Source: Sinomonas mesophila (GTDB taxonomy: Bacteria; Actinomycetota; Actinomycetes; Actinomycetales; Micrococcaceae). Taken from it: a stretch of DNA of 64,000 nt. The stretch spans positions 38,926 through 102,925 of the forward strand of contig NZ_MTIC01000023.1 of the NCBI RefSeq assembly GCF_001999765.1, read 5' to 3'. The position numbers and the translations under genes are program-made. Positions 9,682 to 18,004 of the stretch are shown piece after piece; within the stretch, counting starts at the first letter, position 1; every line of letters starts with the position of its first letter. The notes beneath the pieces were generated by a model. It searched no databases. It saw nothing but the letters and a program-made list of their open reading frames with translations, and was not told where the DNA came from.

Positions 9682-10473
9682 TTGACCCAGCAAGCTGCCA
9701 CCGGCCGCCGCCGCGCCGAGGCACCGGCCGCCCAGGCCCACGGCCTCCGCCCGCGCGACGCCGCACGCCGCGGCCGCCGCGCCGCCGCCCGCCCCGGCCC
9801 CGTCCGCCAGCTCGCCGAGATCGCCGGTGTCGGCCAGAAGGCCGGCGTCGCCCTGGCCGCGACCGGCCTGGTCCTGACGGTGACCCTCCCGACCGCGGGC
9901 ACCGAGGCCGCAATGTCCCCTGCTGTCGCCGACACGGCCCAGCAGCCCGAGGTGACCGCCTCGGGCGAGGCCGTCGTGGCCTTCAGCCGCACTTCCGTCG
10001 GCAGCCAGGTGGACCCGGACGGCCGCCTCAAGCAGCTCCTCAGCGTCCAGTCCGCCGGCGGCGTGTCCCCTGCCCAGGCGAAGCACACGCTCGGCGCCCC
10101 GCTCGACTCGATGGTCGCGTCCTCGCCCTTCGGCTACCGCGTGAGCCCCCTGAGCGGCTGGGCCGGCGAGTTCCACCGCGGCCAGGACTTCGCTGCCCAG
10201 TGCGGAACCGCCGTGAAGGCCGCCGCGAGCGGCACTGTGACCTTTGCCGGCTGGCACCCCTACGGCGGGGGGAACCGCGTCGTCATCGACCACGGCAACG
10301 GTCTCGAGACCACGTACAACCACCTGTCCTCCGCATCGGTCTCGGTGGGCCAGAAGGTCGAGCGCGGGGCGCTCATTGCCCTGAGCGGCACGAGCGGCGC
10401 CTCGACCGGTTGCCACCTCCACTTCGAGGTCATGGTCAACGGCGAGGTCGTCGACCCCAACGGCTGGCTCTGA
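9682..10473 (+). CDS. Secreted M23-family peptidoglycan endopeptidase
   Basis: LytM-type zinc metallopeptidase that would cleave peptide cross-links outside the cell, 263 residues from a TTG start. The start is set by AGAGGG nine bases upstream and by the basic leader that follows. The leader (1-46) is very Arg/Ala-rich, followed by a hydrophobic export segment at about 47-72. The C-terminal M23 domain (about 145-263) holds zinc ligands His165 and Asp169 (HRGQD) and His247 of HLHFEV, with His245 as the catalytic partner. Expression is under riboswitch 1. The gene is followed by a second c-di-AMP riboswitch and two more wall hydrolases. Confidence 0.92.
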   Translation: MTQQAATGRRRAEAPAAQAHGLRPRDAARRGRRAAARPGPVRQLAEIAGVGQKAGVALAATGLVLTVTLPTAGTEAAMSPAVADTAQQPEVTASGEAVVAFSRTSVGSQVDPDGRLKQLLSVQSAGGVSPAQAKHTLGAPLDSMVASSPFGYRVSPLSGWAGEFHRGQDFAAQCGTAVKAAASGTVTFAGWHPYGGGNRVVIDHGNGLETTYNHLSSASVSVGQKVERGALIALSGTSGASTGCHLHFEVMVNGEVVDPNGWL

Positions 10474-10688
10474 GCCCTTCGCCTTCTCTCCTGTCACCCC
10501 TCCTGTCGCCGCACGAGCCCCGGGCTGTCGCAGCTCTGGGGCTCGTTCGCGTCGACCCTCAAGAATCTGTCGTGTCCGTTTCGTGACACGCGGTAATCGG
10601 GCCGTGATCCGAATGTGACTTTTTGATGGGGGTCCGGTAGGGTCGTTCTTGTTCCGGCTCCTACCAAGTTGGAACATCCGGGGAGCAT

Positions 10689-10849
10689 GCCTAGCTCTGC
10701 CACTTCCCGGAGTCCGTTCGCACACTCGTCTGGCAGAGGCGGGGGAACCACTTTCGGTCCTCCTTGTAAGGGCCTTGGGGTCAAGCAGCCCGGCGCGAGC
10801 CGGGAGGCCGGATACTTCCAATCCGAACCCGACAGCTCACCTCGCAGGC
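10689..10849 (+). promoter_or_regulatory. Cyclic di-AMP (ydaO/yuaA) riboswitch 2
   Basis: Second copy of the same RNA class, closer to the consensus and shorter (161 nt). It has GCTCTGCCA with TGGCAGAGGC, GGGGGAACCA, TTGGGGTCAAGCAGCCC, TTCCAATCCGAACCCGACAG and CTCACCTCGCAGGC, closed by GCCT (10689-10692) with AGGC (10846-10849). A promoter with GTGACT (10615-10620) and TAGGGT (10638-10643), 17 bases apart, lies upstream. The GGGAGAGG ribosome-binding site starts three bases after the aptamer, so access to it could be switched. The remaining 10474-10688 stretch holds no gene. Confidence 0.93.
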
Positions 10850-10868
10850 ACTGGGAGAGGCTATTTCT

Positions 10869-11579
10869 GTGTCGTCACGCACCATGACTGCGCGTCATCG
10901 CGCCGTTCCGGTCCGCACCAGCCCGCTCGAGGCTGTCGCGTCCGCCATGTCCGACAATGCAGGCACCATCGGCCGTCAGGCTGCGGTGATCGCGGCCGCA
11001 TCGGGCCTGATCATCTCGGCCGGGCTCCCTGCCCAGGCCGCGGAAGCCCAGCGGGAGGCATCTGCCCTCTCCGACGTGGCCAGCACCGCTGCCCCGACCG
11101 TCGTCGCGCCCGAGCAGGCGCAGGTCGACTTCGAGCGTCCCGCCGTCGCCTCGGTGGCCGCTCCCGTCGTCGAGCAGGTCCAGACCCAGTCCACGGTCAC
11201 GGAGACCCTGAGCCAGAAGGTCGCCGGCCTTCTCGACGGCTCGAGCGTCGCCGGATCCTCCCTCGCAGCGATCGCCTACACCGGCATCGGCAGCCCGTAT
11301 GTCTGGGGTGGCACCACGCCCTCCGGCTGGGACTGCTCCGGCTTCACCCAGTGGGTCCACGCGCAGGCCGGCATCAGCATCCCCCGCGTCCAGGCGTGGA
11401 GCGTCATGACGCAGACGGCCACTCCGGCCCCCGGCGACCTGGTGGTCCAGAACGGTGGCGCCCACGTCGGCATCTACGTCGGCAACGGGATGATGATCAG
11501 CGCCCTCAACCCCTCGCAGGGAACCCTGCTCCACGCCGTGAACGCGACCGGCTCCTCGGTCTTCTACACCCTCAACTGA
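10869..11579 (+). CDS. Secreted NlpC/P60 peptidoglycan hydrolase 1
   Basis: Cysteine peptidase expected to cut the D-Glu to diamino-acid bond of wall peptides. 236 residues from a GTG that follows GGGAGAGG. A basic N-terminus and hydrophobic segment (about 33-58) ending in AQAA act as export signal. A low-complexity linker follows, then a C-terminal NlpC/P60 domain with Cys156 (WDCSGF) and His199 (AHVGIYVG). It is controlled by riboswitch 2. Its leader and linker (GRQAAVIAAASGL, FERPAV.SVAAPVVE) are clearly homologous to the next gene, so the two arose by duplication. Confidence 0.93.
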   Translation: MSSRTMTARHRAVPVRTSPLEAVASAMSDNAGTIGRQAAVIAAASGLIISAGLPAQAAEAQREASALSDVASTAAPTVVAPEQAQVDFERPAVASVAAPVVEQVQTQSTVTETLSQKVAGLLDGSSVAGSSLAAIAYTGIGSPYVWGGTTPSGWDCSGFTQWVHAQAGISIPRVQAWSVMTQTATPAPGDLVVQNGGAHVGIYVGNGMMISALNPSQGTLLHAVNATGSSVFYTLN

Positions 11580-11678
11580 GACCACCCCCCCGACTCCGGG
11601 CGGTGCGGTGCCCCCTGACCGCAGCGCCCGCCACGGGCCGTTTCCCCCTGAGGCCCGAGGACACGAAAGAGAGAAACC

Positions 11679-12419
11679 ATGACCACTCGTGCAGGCATCG
11701 CCCGCCATCGAGCCGAGGCCACGTCCTCGCTTGCCGTCATCGCCAAGGCCGTCACCGAGAACGCAGGCGGCGTGGGCCGGCAGGCCGCCGTCATCGCCGC
11801 CGCCGGCGGTCTCGTCCTGACGAGCGGCGTCGCCGCCAACGCCGCTGAGGCCACCGCCCAGCGAGAGGCCTCCGCCCCGGTCGCCCTCGAGGCTGCTTCG
11901 GCCGCCGTCCAGGCCCCGGTCTCCGCCGAGGCCACGGCCGCCCTGAGCTTCGAGCGCCCGGCCGTCGAGTCCGTCGCCGCCCCGGTCGTCGAGGCGCCGG
12001 CCCCCGTGGCCGAGGCCGAGCCGACCGTCCAGGCCTCCGCGACCCTCCGGGTCGCCTCGTCCACCCCGGTCGCCTCCGTCGCCTCGAGCGGCATGGGCGC
12101 GGCGATCGCCTCTGCGGCCTACGCGCAGCTCGGCGTCTCGCAGGACTGCACGATGCTCGTGACCAACTCCCTCGCGGCCGTCGGCATCAACTACCACGGC
12201 TGGCCGGCCGGCTACCTGTCCCTCGGCCGCACCGTGAGCGCCGCCGAGGCCCAGCCGGGCGACCTCGCCTACTACGCCGACGGCGGCATGGGCCGGGCCC
12301 ACATCGCCGTCTACGTCGGCAACGGCCAGGCCGTGCACGGCGGCTGGAACGGCAACACCACGACCCTGTTTTCCGTCAACGTGGGCTCCGGCCCCGTGTT
12401 CATCCGCGTCGGCGGCTGA
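11679..12419 (+). CDS. Secreted NlpC/P60-type hydrolase 2
   Basis: 246-residue paralogue of the preceding protein with the same leader (RHRAEA, GRQAAVIAAAGGL), an Ala/Pro/Glu-rich linker, and a C-terminal NlpC/P60 domain. Catalytic residues are Cys157 (QDCTMLV), His208 (AHIAVYVG) and probably His220. The domain is more divergent than hydrolase 1: it lacks the usual WDCSG and has DCTML, so substrate choice may differ. AAGAGAG precedes the ATG. It lies 99 bp after hydrolase 1 with no riboswitch between, so it is either read through from riboswitch 2 or uses its own promoter. Confidence 0.87.
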   Translation: MTTRAGIARHRAEATSSLAVIAKAVTENAGGVGRQAAVIAAAGGLVLTSGVAANAAEATAQREASAPVALEAASAAVQAPVSAEATAALSFERPAVESVAAPVVEAPAPVAEAEPTVQASATLRVASSTPVASVASSGMGAAIASAAYAQLGVSQDCTMLVTNSLAAVGINYHGWPAGYLSLGRTVSAAEAQPGDLAYYADGGMGRAHIAVYVGNGQAVHGGWNGNTTTLFSVNVGSGPVFIRVGG

Positions 12420-12466
12420 TACATCCCACACGTGCACGGGGTAGCGAACGGCCCCGGATACGCACT

Positions 12467-12508
12467 GCACAGGACGCCCCCTCCGCTTCAGGAGGGGGCG
12501 TCCTGTGC
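12467..12508 (+). terminator. Strong hairpin terminator of the wall-hydrolase island
   Basis: An 18-bp perfect stem (12467-12484 with 12491-12508) with a six-base loop follows the last hydrolase gene. It ends the riboswitch-controlled island. Confidence 0.85.
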
Positions 12509-12695
12509 GTTCCGGGGAGGACGAGCGGCAGGTGTCGCGCATGTGAACGTTCGCGGACACCTTGGCTCGGGCAGCCCCTGTGTTCGGTGAACGGTTGACG
12601 CGTTCAGTAGGCTGGAAGAGTCGATCCAGCCCGGCTACGCACAGGGCAGCCGGCCCTGTGCCCCTGACCGGGTGCGGCCGTTAAGAGGAACGCGC

Positions 12696-13196
12696 ATGCG
12701 CACACTCGTTCTGAATGCAGGATATGAACCGCTCGCGGTTGTCACCTTCCGCCGGGCGCTCGTGCTCGTGCTCGCCGGCAAGGCGAGCATTGTCGCGGAA
12801 GACGGCGATCCAGTCGTCGGACCGCGCGAGGTGCTGGGCCGCCCGTCGGTGATCCTGCTGAACCGGTACATCAGGCCCCGCCGAACCTACGCCACCGCCG
12901 TCACGAGACGCGGGGTGCTCCGTCGCGACGGGCACACATGCGCGTACTGCGGCAAGGCGGCACACACCGTGGACCACGTCCTGCCCCGCTCCCGCGGGGG
13001 CGCGGACTCGTGGGAGAACCTCGTGGCATGCTGTCTGCGCTGCAACAACGTCAAGGGTGACCACACCCCCGGGGAGATGGGCTGGAAGCTGCGCTTCACG
13101 CCCGCCCCTCCGGCCGGGACGTTCTGGCAGATCAAGGAGCTCGAGAAGCCCGTCGAGCAGTGGAGCCCCTTCCTCGCTCCGGAGTCGGCGGCCTGA
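12696..13196 (+). CDS. HNH endonuclease-domain protein
   Basis: 166-residue protein of the widespread actinobacterial single-HNH family. The N-terminal part (MRTLVLNAGYEPLAVVTFRRA) is characteristic. The C-terminal HNH fold has structural zinc pairs Cys82/Cys85 (CAYC) and Cys113/Cys116 (CLRC), the catalytic His94 region VDHVLPRSRGG and Asn108. The ATG at 12696 follows AAGAGGAA; a longer frame from 12672 lacks a site. Its cellular role is unknown, and presence beside the MobA gene appears incidental. A TAGGCT -10 box at 12608-12613 suggests a leader of about 80 nt. Confidence 0.9.
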   Translation: MRTLVLNAGYEPLAVVTFRRALVLVLAGKASIVAEDGDPVVGPREVLGRPSVILLNRYIRPRRTYATAVTRRGVLRRDGHTCAYCGKAAHTVDHVLPRSRGGADSWENLVACCLRCNNVKGDHTPGEMGWKLRFTPAPPAGTFWQIKELEKPVEQWSPFLAPESAA

Positions 13197-13225
13197 ACGG
13201 GACGGATCCCGGGGCCACCGGCGCG

Positions 13226-13918
13226 GTGGGTCTGGAGTTTGATGCCGTCGTGCTCGCGGGCGGCCGGGCCACACGCCTCGGCGGATACCCCAAGCCGCAG
13301 CTCGACTACGCCGGTCTCTCGCTCCTTGAGCGCGCCCTCGGTGCGGTGCGCGCTGCGCGGATGGCCGTCGTCGTCGGCCCCGGGCCCGGGGAGCTCGGCG
13401 GGCCGCCGCGGACTGCCGCCATGCCGGCGGGCAGGCCCTCGCCCCGGCGCGTCGTCTACGCCCTCGAGGAGCCTCGCTTCGGCGGCCCGCTCGCGGCGCT
13501 CGGGACAGGGCTCGCCGCCCTGTCCTCCGCGGGGGCGGGCCCCGACGGCGGTCCCTGGACGGCGCTGCTCGCCGCAGACCTGCCGCGCGTGGGCGAGGCG
13601 GTCGCCCTGCTCCTCGGGGCCGCGGCGGCGGATCCGGCCGTCGACGGGATCGTGGGCCAGGACGAGTCGGGGAGGAACCAGCCGCTCCTTGCGCTCTACC
13701 GGCGCGGGCCGCTCGAGCGAGCCGTCGCGGAGATCGAGCGCGAGAAGGGCCTCGCCGACCGGCCCCTGCGCGAGCTCGTTGCTAGGCTTGACCTGCTGCC
13801 CCTGCCGCTGCCGCCGGGCCTGTCCGACGACGTCGACACCTGGGAGGCCGCCGAGCGCTGGGGCATCGGCCGCCCGGAGTCGCCGGGGGCCGCGGCACGG
13901 CGAGAGGACCCCCGATGA
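13226..13918 (+). CDS. mobA: MobA-like molybdenum cofactor guanylyltransferase
   Basis: Nucleotidyltransferase expected to add GMP to molybdopterin. The N-terminal signature FDAVVLAGGRATRLGGYPK is the GTP-binding loop of MobA. ALLAADLPRVG carries the metal-binding Asp, and DESGRNQPLLALYRR is the typical second conserved block. The start is uncertain: the GTG at 13226 gives the usual short N-terminus, while an in-frame ATG at 13160 would overlap the HNH gene. It overlaps DUF6457 by four bases (ATGA), the first step of a tightly coupled run ending in moeA. The likely client is the molybdo-enzyme encoded at 15668. Confidence 0.85.
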   Translation: MGLEFDAVVLAGGRATRLGGYPKPQLDYAGLSLLERALGAVRAARMAVVVGPGPGELGGPPRTAAMPAGRPSPRRVVYALEEPRFGGPLAALGTGLAALSSAGAGPDGGPWTALLAADLPRVGEAVALLLGAAAADPAVDGIVGQDESGRNQPLLALYRRGPLERAVAEIEREKGLADRPLRELVARLDLLPLPLPPGLSDDVDTWEAAERWGIGRPESPGAAARREDPR

Positions 13919-14277
13919 GCGAGCCTTCGACAGGCGCAGGCCGTGCGGACGACGCCGGCACCGATGCGGCCGGCGCCGCCCGCCCGAACGACACCCCGGA
14001 CCTGGACGCGCTCCTGCGCTCGTGGAGCGACCGGCTCCTCGACGAGCTGGGCCTGGAGGACGTGCAGATCGACATCGGCGCCATCCTCGGCCTTGCCGGC
14101 GTCGCCGCCCACCGGGTGGTCCGCCCCGCCGCCCCGCTGACGACGTTCATCGCCGCCTACGCTGCCGGGCTCGCCGTCGGCCGCGGCCAGGCCGACGAAC
14201 GGCCCGCCATGGAGTCCGCGATACAGGCCGCCCTGAGCCTCGCGAAGGCACACGGGGCGGCCGGGACCGAGGGATGA
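13915..14277 (+). CDS. DUF6457 family protein in molybdenum cofactor operon
   Basis: 120-residue protein with a disordered N-terminal 25 residues, an acidic helical middle (LLRSWSDRLLDELGLEDVQIDIGAILGLAGVAAHRVVRPAAPLT) and a hydrophobic helix (FIAAYAAGLAVGRG). The family has no known activity. It sits between mobA and moeA with four-base ATGA overlaps on both sides, so it is translated in step with both. A scaffold, chaperone or delivery role in cofactor handling is a reasonable guess from position alone. Confidence 0.8.
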   Translation: MSEPSTGAGRADDAGTDAAGAARPNDTPDLDALLRSWSDRLLDELGLEDVQIDIGAILGLAGVAAHRVVRPAAPLTTFIAAYAAGLAVGRGQADERPAMESAIQAALSLAKAHGAAGTEG

Positions 14278-15596
14278 CGGCCGGCTCCGACGCGGCCGAC
14301 TCCCACCACCACGCGCTCGAGCACACCTGGACGGAGGCGCGCGAGGCCGCCGCCCGGGGGGCCGGTCCGCTCCCGCCGTCCGAGGTCCCGCTCGCCCGCG
14401 CCGCGGGCCGCACGCTCGCCGAGGACCTGACCGCCCTGCGGGACATGCCACACTACGCGTCCTCGGCCATGGACGGCTGGGCCGTGAGCGGCACCGGCCC
14501 CTGGATCCTCGCCGAGCCGGGCGAGCCGCTCACCGCGCACCAGGCGAGCCCGATCGTCACCGGCGGTGCCCTGCCGCCGGGCACGCGCGCCGTCCTGCGC
14601 CGCGAGCGCGGCGAGGTCGTCCCCGACGAGGACGGTCTCCCGCACCTGCGGACGGGGCCGGGCGCGCCTCCCGGGTCGCCCGGCGGCGGCGCCGACATCC
14701 GCCCCGCGGGCCAGGAGGCCAAGGAGGGGGAGACCCTGCTGCCGGCGGGGACCGTGCTCGGGCCCGCCCAGGTGGCCCTGGCCGCCCTCGCGGGCTACGA
14801 CACGCTCCGCGTCACCGGCCGGCCACTCGTGACCCTCGTCCGCACCGGCGGGGAGGTCGAGGAGAGCGGGCTGCCGGGTCCGGGCCGCGTCCGGGACGTC
14901 TTCAGCTTCCTCATCCCGCCGCTGCTCGAGGCCTACGGCGGCATCCTCGTGGGCCACGAGAAGATTGGCGACGGCGCCGAGGAGTGGGCGGCGGCACTTG
15001 CGGAGCACGACGGCGCGGCGCCGCCCGACGTCGTCATCACCACCGGTGGCACCGGCAAGGGCGGCACCGACTACTTCCGCGAGACGGTCGCCGCGATGGG
15101 CGGGCGCCTCCTCGTCGACGGCGTGGCGATGCGCCCCGGCCACCCGACGGTCCTCGCCGAGCTTCCCGACGGCAGGTTCTTCCTCGGCCTGCCGGGGAAT
15201 CCCCTTGCGGCCATCGTGGGGCTCGTCACCGTCGGCGAGCCGCTGCTTGCGGCGCTGTCGGGACGCGAGCCGCTCGCCGCCGTCGAGCTTCCGAGCGGCG
15301 AGGTGTTCGAGGCCGAGCTCAAGCGCACCCGGGTGATCCCGTTCCGGCGGGTCTACGGCATGGCCTCGCCGGCGACGGGCGTCGGCTCGGGGATGCTGCG
15401 CGGACTGGCCTCGGCGGATGGCCTCATGGTCGTCCCGCCGCACGGAGCCGAGCTGGGCGAACCCGTCCCGTGCCTGCCGCTCCCGTGGGGGCGGCCGCTC
15501 GCCGCGCCGTCGTCGGGCGGGGCCGGGCAGGGCAGGGCGAAGCGGCGTTCGGTGGCGTCGAAGGACCCTGTGGACTGGAGCGCCCTCGATGGCTGA
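14274..15596 (+). CDS. moeA: Molybdopterin molybdotransferase MoeA
   Basis: Inserts molybdate into adenylylated molybdopterin. The 440-residue protein has the MoeA N-terminal landmark PHYASSAMDGWAV, the central molybdopterin-binding domain with TTGGTGKGGTDYFRETV, the GLPGNPLAAIVG loop, and a C-terminal beta domain (about 340-420). A Gly/Pro-rich insertion around residues 120-145 (GAPPGSPGGGAD) is longer than in E. coli MoeA. Its ATG overlaps the DUF6457 stop. It ends about 70 bp before the molybdo-enzyme gene, which has its own promoter-like sequence. Confidence 0.93.
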   Translation: MTAGSDAADSHHHALEHTWTEAREAAARGAGPLPPSEVPLARAAGRTLAEDLTALRDMPHYASSAMDGWAVSGTGPWILAEPGEPLTAHQASPIVTGGALPPGTRAVLRRERGEVVPDEDGLPHLRTGPGAPPGSPGGGADIRPAGQEAKEGETLLPAGTVLGPAQVALAALAGYDTLRVTGRPLVTLVRTGGEVEESGLPGPGRVRDVFSFLIPPLLEAYGGILVGHEKIGDGAEEWAAALAEHDGAAPPDVVITTGGTGKGGTDYFRETVAAMGGRLLVDGVAMRPGHPTVLAELPDGRFFLGLPGNPLAAIVGLVTVGEPLLAALSGREPLAAVELPSGEVFEAELKRTRVIPFRRVYGMASPATGVGSGMLRGLASADGLMVVPPHGAELGEPVPCLPLPWGRPLAAPSSGGAGQGRAKRRSVASKDPVDWSALDG

Positions 15597-15667
15597 GGAT
15601 GGCAGGGGGACGCCCGCATCGTGGAACCCCCTACCGCGAATTTGTTCCGCATAGCACGATAGGTTGC

Positions 15668-17995
15668 ATGACTCACAACTCGCCCGTGACGGACATCAAT
15701 GAGGATTCCCTCCACGTCGAGGCCCCCGAGACCGCGGCGGCCGGGCTCAAGGCCGTGACCGTGGCCCTCCAGCGCGGGCTCGAGCAGGCCGGTCCGGCCC
15801 GCACGGCCCGGGCGCTCCTGCGCCTCAACCAGCGCGGCGGCTTCGACTGCCCCGGCTGCGCGTGGCCGGAGTCGGACGGGCGGCGCAAGGCGGCTGAGTT
15901 CTGCGAGAACGGCGCCAAGGCGGTGGCCGAGGAGGCATCGGTCTCTGCCGTGACTCCGGAGTGGTGGGAGGCGCACCCCCTCGAGACGCTCAAGGACAAG
16001 ACCGACTACTGGCTCAGCAAGCAGGGCCGCCTCACCGAGCCGGTCGTCCTGCGCCCCGGCGACGACCGCTACCGGCGGATCTCGTGGACTGACGCCTTCG
16101 AGCTCGTCGGCGAGCACATCCGGGCCTCGACGCCGGACCGCTGCGTCTTCTACACCTCGGGCCGCACGGCGAACGAGACCGCGTTCATGTACCAGCTCTT
16201 CGCGCGCAGCGTCGGGACGAACAACCTCCCGGACTGCTCGAACATGTGCCACGAGTCCTCCGGCTCCGCCCTCAACCCGACGATCGGGATCGGCAAGGGC
16301 ACCGTCTCGCTCGAGGACATCCACCGCGCCGAGCTCGTGTTCGTCGTCGGCCAGAACCCGGGCACGAACCACCCGCGCATGCTCTCGGCGCTGGCCGACT
16401 GCAAGGCCGGCGGCGGCAAGGTCGTCGCCGTGAACCCCCTCCCCGAGGCAGGGCTGCTGAACTTCAAAGACCCGCAGACTGTGGCCGGCGTCGTGGGCGA
16501 CGGGGTCTCGATCGCCGACGAGTTCCTGCAGATCAAGGTCGGCGGCGACCTCGCGCTGTTCCAGGCCCTCGGCCACCTCCTGCTCGAGGAGGAGAAGCGC
16601 GCCCCCGGCACGATCGTCGACCGCGCGTTCGTGGAGTCGCAGACCGAGGGCTTCGAGGCCTACGCCGCGGCCCGCGCGACGATCGACTGGGAGGAGACCG
16701 AGAAGGCCACAGGCCTCTCGCGTCTGGCGATCTCCGAGGTCGCCGGCATGCTCGCACGCTCGAAGGGCACGATCATCTGCTGGGCCCTCGGGGTCACGCA
16801 GCAGCCGCACTCCGTGGACACGATCCGGGAGATCATCAACCTCCTGCTCCTGCAGGGCAACTTCGGCAAGCCGGGCGCCGGCGCGTGCCCCGTGCGGGGT
16901 CATTCCAACGTCCAGGGCGACCGCACGATGGGCATCTGGGAGAAGCCCAAGGAGTGGCTGCTCGAGGCACTGGACAAGGAGTTCGGTATCACGTCCCCGC
17001 GGCACCACGGGTTCGACTCGACCGAGACCCTCCACGCCTTCGAGGCGGGGGAAGTCGACGTGTTCGTGCAGATGGGTGGCAACTTCGCCCAGGCGAACTC
17101 CGAGACCGAGGGCCTCGAGGCCGGCATGCAGAATGCGGGCCTCACGGTCCACATCTCGACCAAGCCCAATCGCTCGCACATCGTGGCCGGCAAGACCTCG
17201 CTCATCCTGCCCACGCTGGGGCGGACCGACCGGGACGACAAGCACCCGGGCGGGAAGCAGTTCCTCTCGGTCGAGGACTCGATGTCCTGCGTTCACTCGA
17301 CCCAGGGTCGGCTCGAGCCCATCTCGGACCACCTGCTCTCCGAGCCGGTCATCGTCGCCCGCATGGCTGCCGCGACCCTCGGCGAGGACCACGCGGTTGA
17401 CTGGCGCGCGATGGCCGAGGACTACGACGTCATCCGCGACCACATCTCACGCGTCATCCCGGGCTTCCAGGACTTCAACGAGCGCATCCGCACGAAGAAC
17501 GGCTTCGTCCTGCCGAACCCGCCGCGCGACACCCGCACGTTCGCGACGGACCAGGGCAAGGCCCAGTTCTCGGTGCGCCCGCTCGAGTACCTCGAGGCCC
17601 CCAAGGGGCACCTCATCCTCCAGACGGTGCGCAGCCACGACCAGTACAACACGACGTTCTACGGCGTCGACGACCGCTACCGCGGCATCCGCGACGGCCG
17701 ACGCGTCGTCCTCGTCCACCCCGAGGACTTGGCCGAGCTCGGCTTCGAGGACCGCCAGCTCGTCGACGTCGTGAGCGTCTTCCGCGGTGAGGAGCGGCGG
17801 GCCGACCGCTTCCGGCTCATCTCCTACCCGACGGCGCGGGGCTGCGCTGCGGCCTACTTCCCCGAGGCGAACGTCCTCGTCCACCGCGACCTCGTGGCCC
17901 GCGAGTCGAACACCCCGGGCTTCAAGGCCCTCACGGTCCGGTTCGAGCCGCACGTGCCCAGCGGTGACGAGGCCCGTGTGGGCCAGCTGAGCTAG
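15668..17995 (+). CDS. FdhF/YdeP-family molybdopterin oxidoreductase
   Basis: 775-residue catalytic subunit of the formate-dehydrogenase-like family that includes E. coli YdeP. The N-terminal CPGC pair (in GGFDCPGCAWPE) with a later Cys is all that remains of the iron-sulfur motif, so a classical four-Cys cluster is not evident. The molybdenum ligand is likely the Cys in SNMCHESSG. The bis-MGD binding core is clear (VVGQNPGTNHPRM, MGGNFAQANSE, PTLGRTDRD), and a C-terminal molydopterin-dinucleotide domain begins near 640. The physiological substrate is unknown; formate is possible but not shown. FdhD, the sulfurtransferase needed by this enzyme class, follows ten bases later. Confidence 0.9.
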   Translation: MTHNSPVTDINEDSLHVEAPETAAAGLKAVTVALQRGLEQAGPARTARALLRLNQRGGFDCPGCAWPESDGRRKAAEFCENGAKAVAEEASVSAVTPEWWEAHPLETLKDKTDYWLSKQGRLTEPVVLRPGDDRYRRISWTDAFELVGEHIRASTPDRCVFYTSGRTANETAFMYQLFARSVGTNNLPDCSNMCHESSGSALNPTIGIGKGTVSLEDIHRAELVFVVGQNPGTNHPRMLSALADCKAGGGKVVAVNPLPEAGLLNFKDPQTVAGVVGDGVSIADEFLQIKVGGDLALFQALGHLLLEEEKRAPGTIVDRAFVESQTEGFEAYAAARATIDWEETEKATGLSRLAISEVAGMLARSKGTIICWALGVTQQPHSVDTIREIINLLLLQGNFGKPGAGACPVRGHSNVQGDRTMGIWEKPKEWLLEALDKEFGITSPRHHGFDSTETLHAFEAGEVDVFVQMGGNFAQANSETEGLEAGMQNAGLTVHISTKPNRSHIVAGKTSLILPTLGRTDRDDKHPGGKQFLSVEDSMSCVHSTQGRLEPISDHLLSEPVIVARMAAATLGEDHAVDWRAMAEDYDVIRDHISRVIPGFQDFNERIRTKNGFVLPNPPRDTRTFATDQGKAQFSVRPLEYLEAPKGHLILQTVRSHDQYNTTFYGVDDRYRGIRDGRRVVLVHPEDLAELGFEDRQLVDVVSVFRGEERRADRFRLISYPTARGCAAAYFPEANVLVHRDLVARESNTPGFKALTVRFEPHVPSGDEARVGQLS

Positions 17996-17998
17996 GAT
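17993..17998 (+). promoter_or_regulatory. -10-like box overlapping the oxidoreductase stop codon
   Basis: TAGGAT includes the upstream gene's TAG stop and lies six bases before the fdhD GTG, which has no ribosome-binding site. This matches the leaderless arrangement seen elsewhere in the window, so fdhD may be transcribed on its own as well as by read-through. Confidence 0.35.
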
Positions 17999-18004
17999 GC
18001 AGTC

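Noticed and set aside
9682..12419. Prophage lysis genes
   Set aside because: The hydrolases have chromosomal export leaders and c-di-AMP riboswitches; no holin or other phage gene is near.
13160..13196. Earlier ATG start for mobA overlapping the HNH gene
   Set aside because: It adds residues not seen in the MobA family and has no ribosome-binding site; kept only as an alternative in the mobA entry.
15668..17995. Selenocysteine-containing formate dehydrogenase
   Set aside because: No in-frame TGA at the metal-ligand position; a Cys codon is present in the SNMCHESSG segment.
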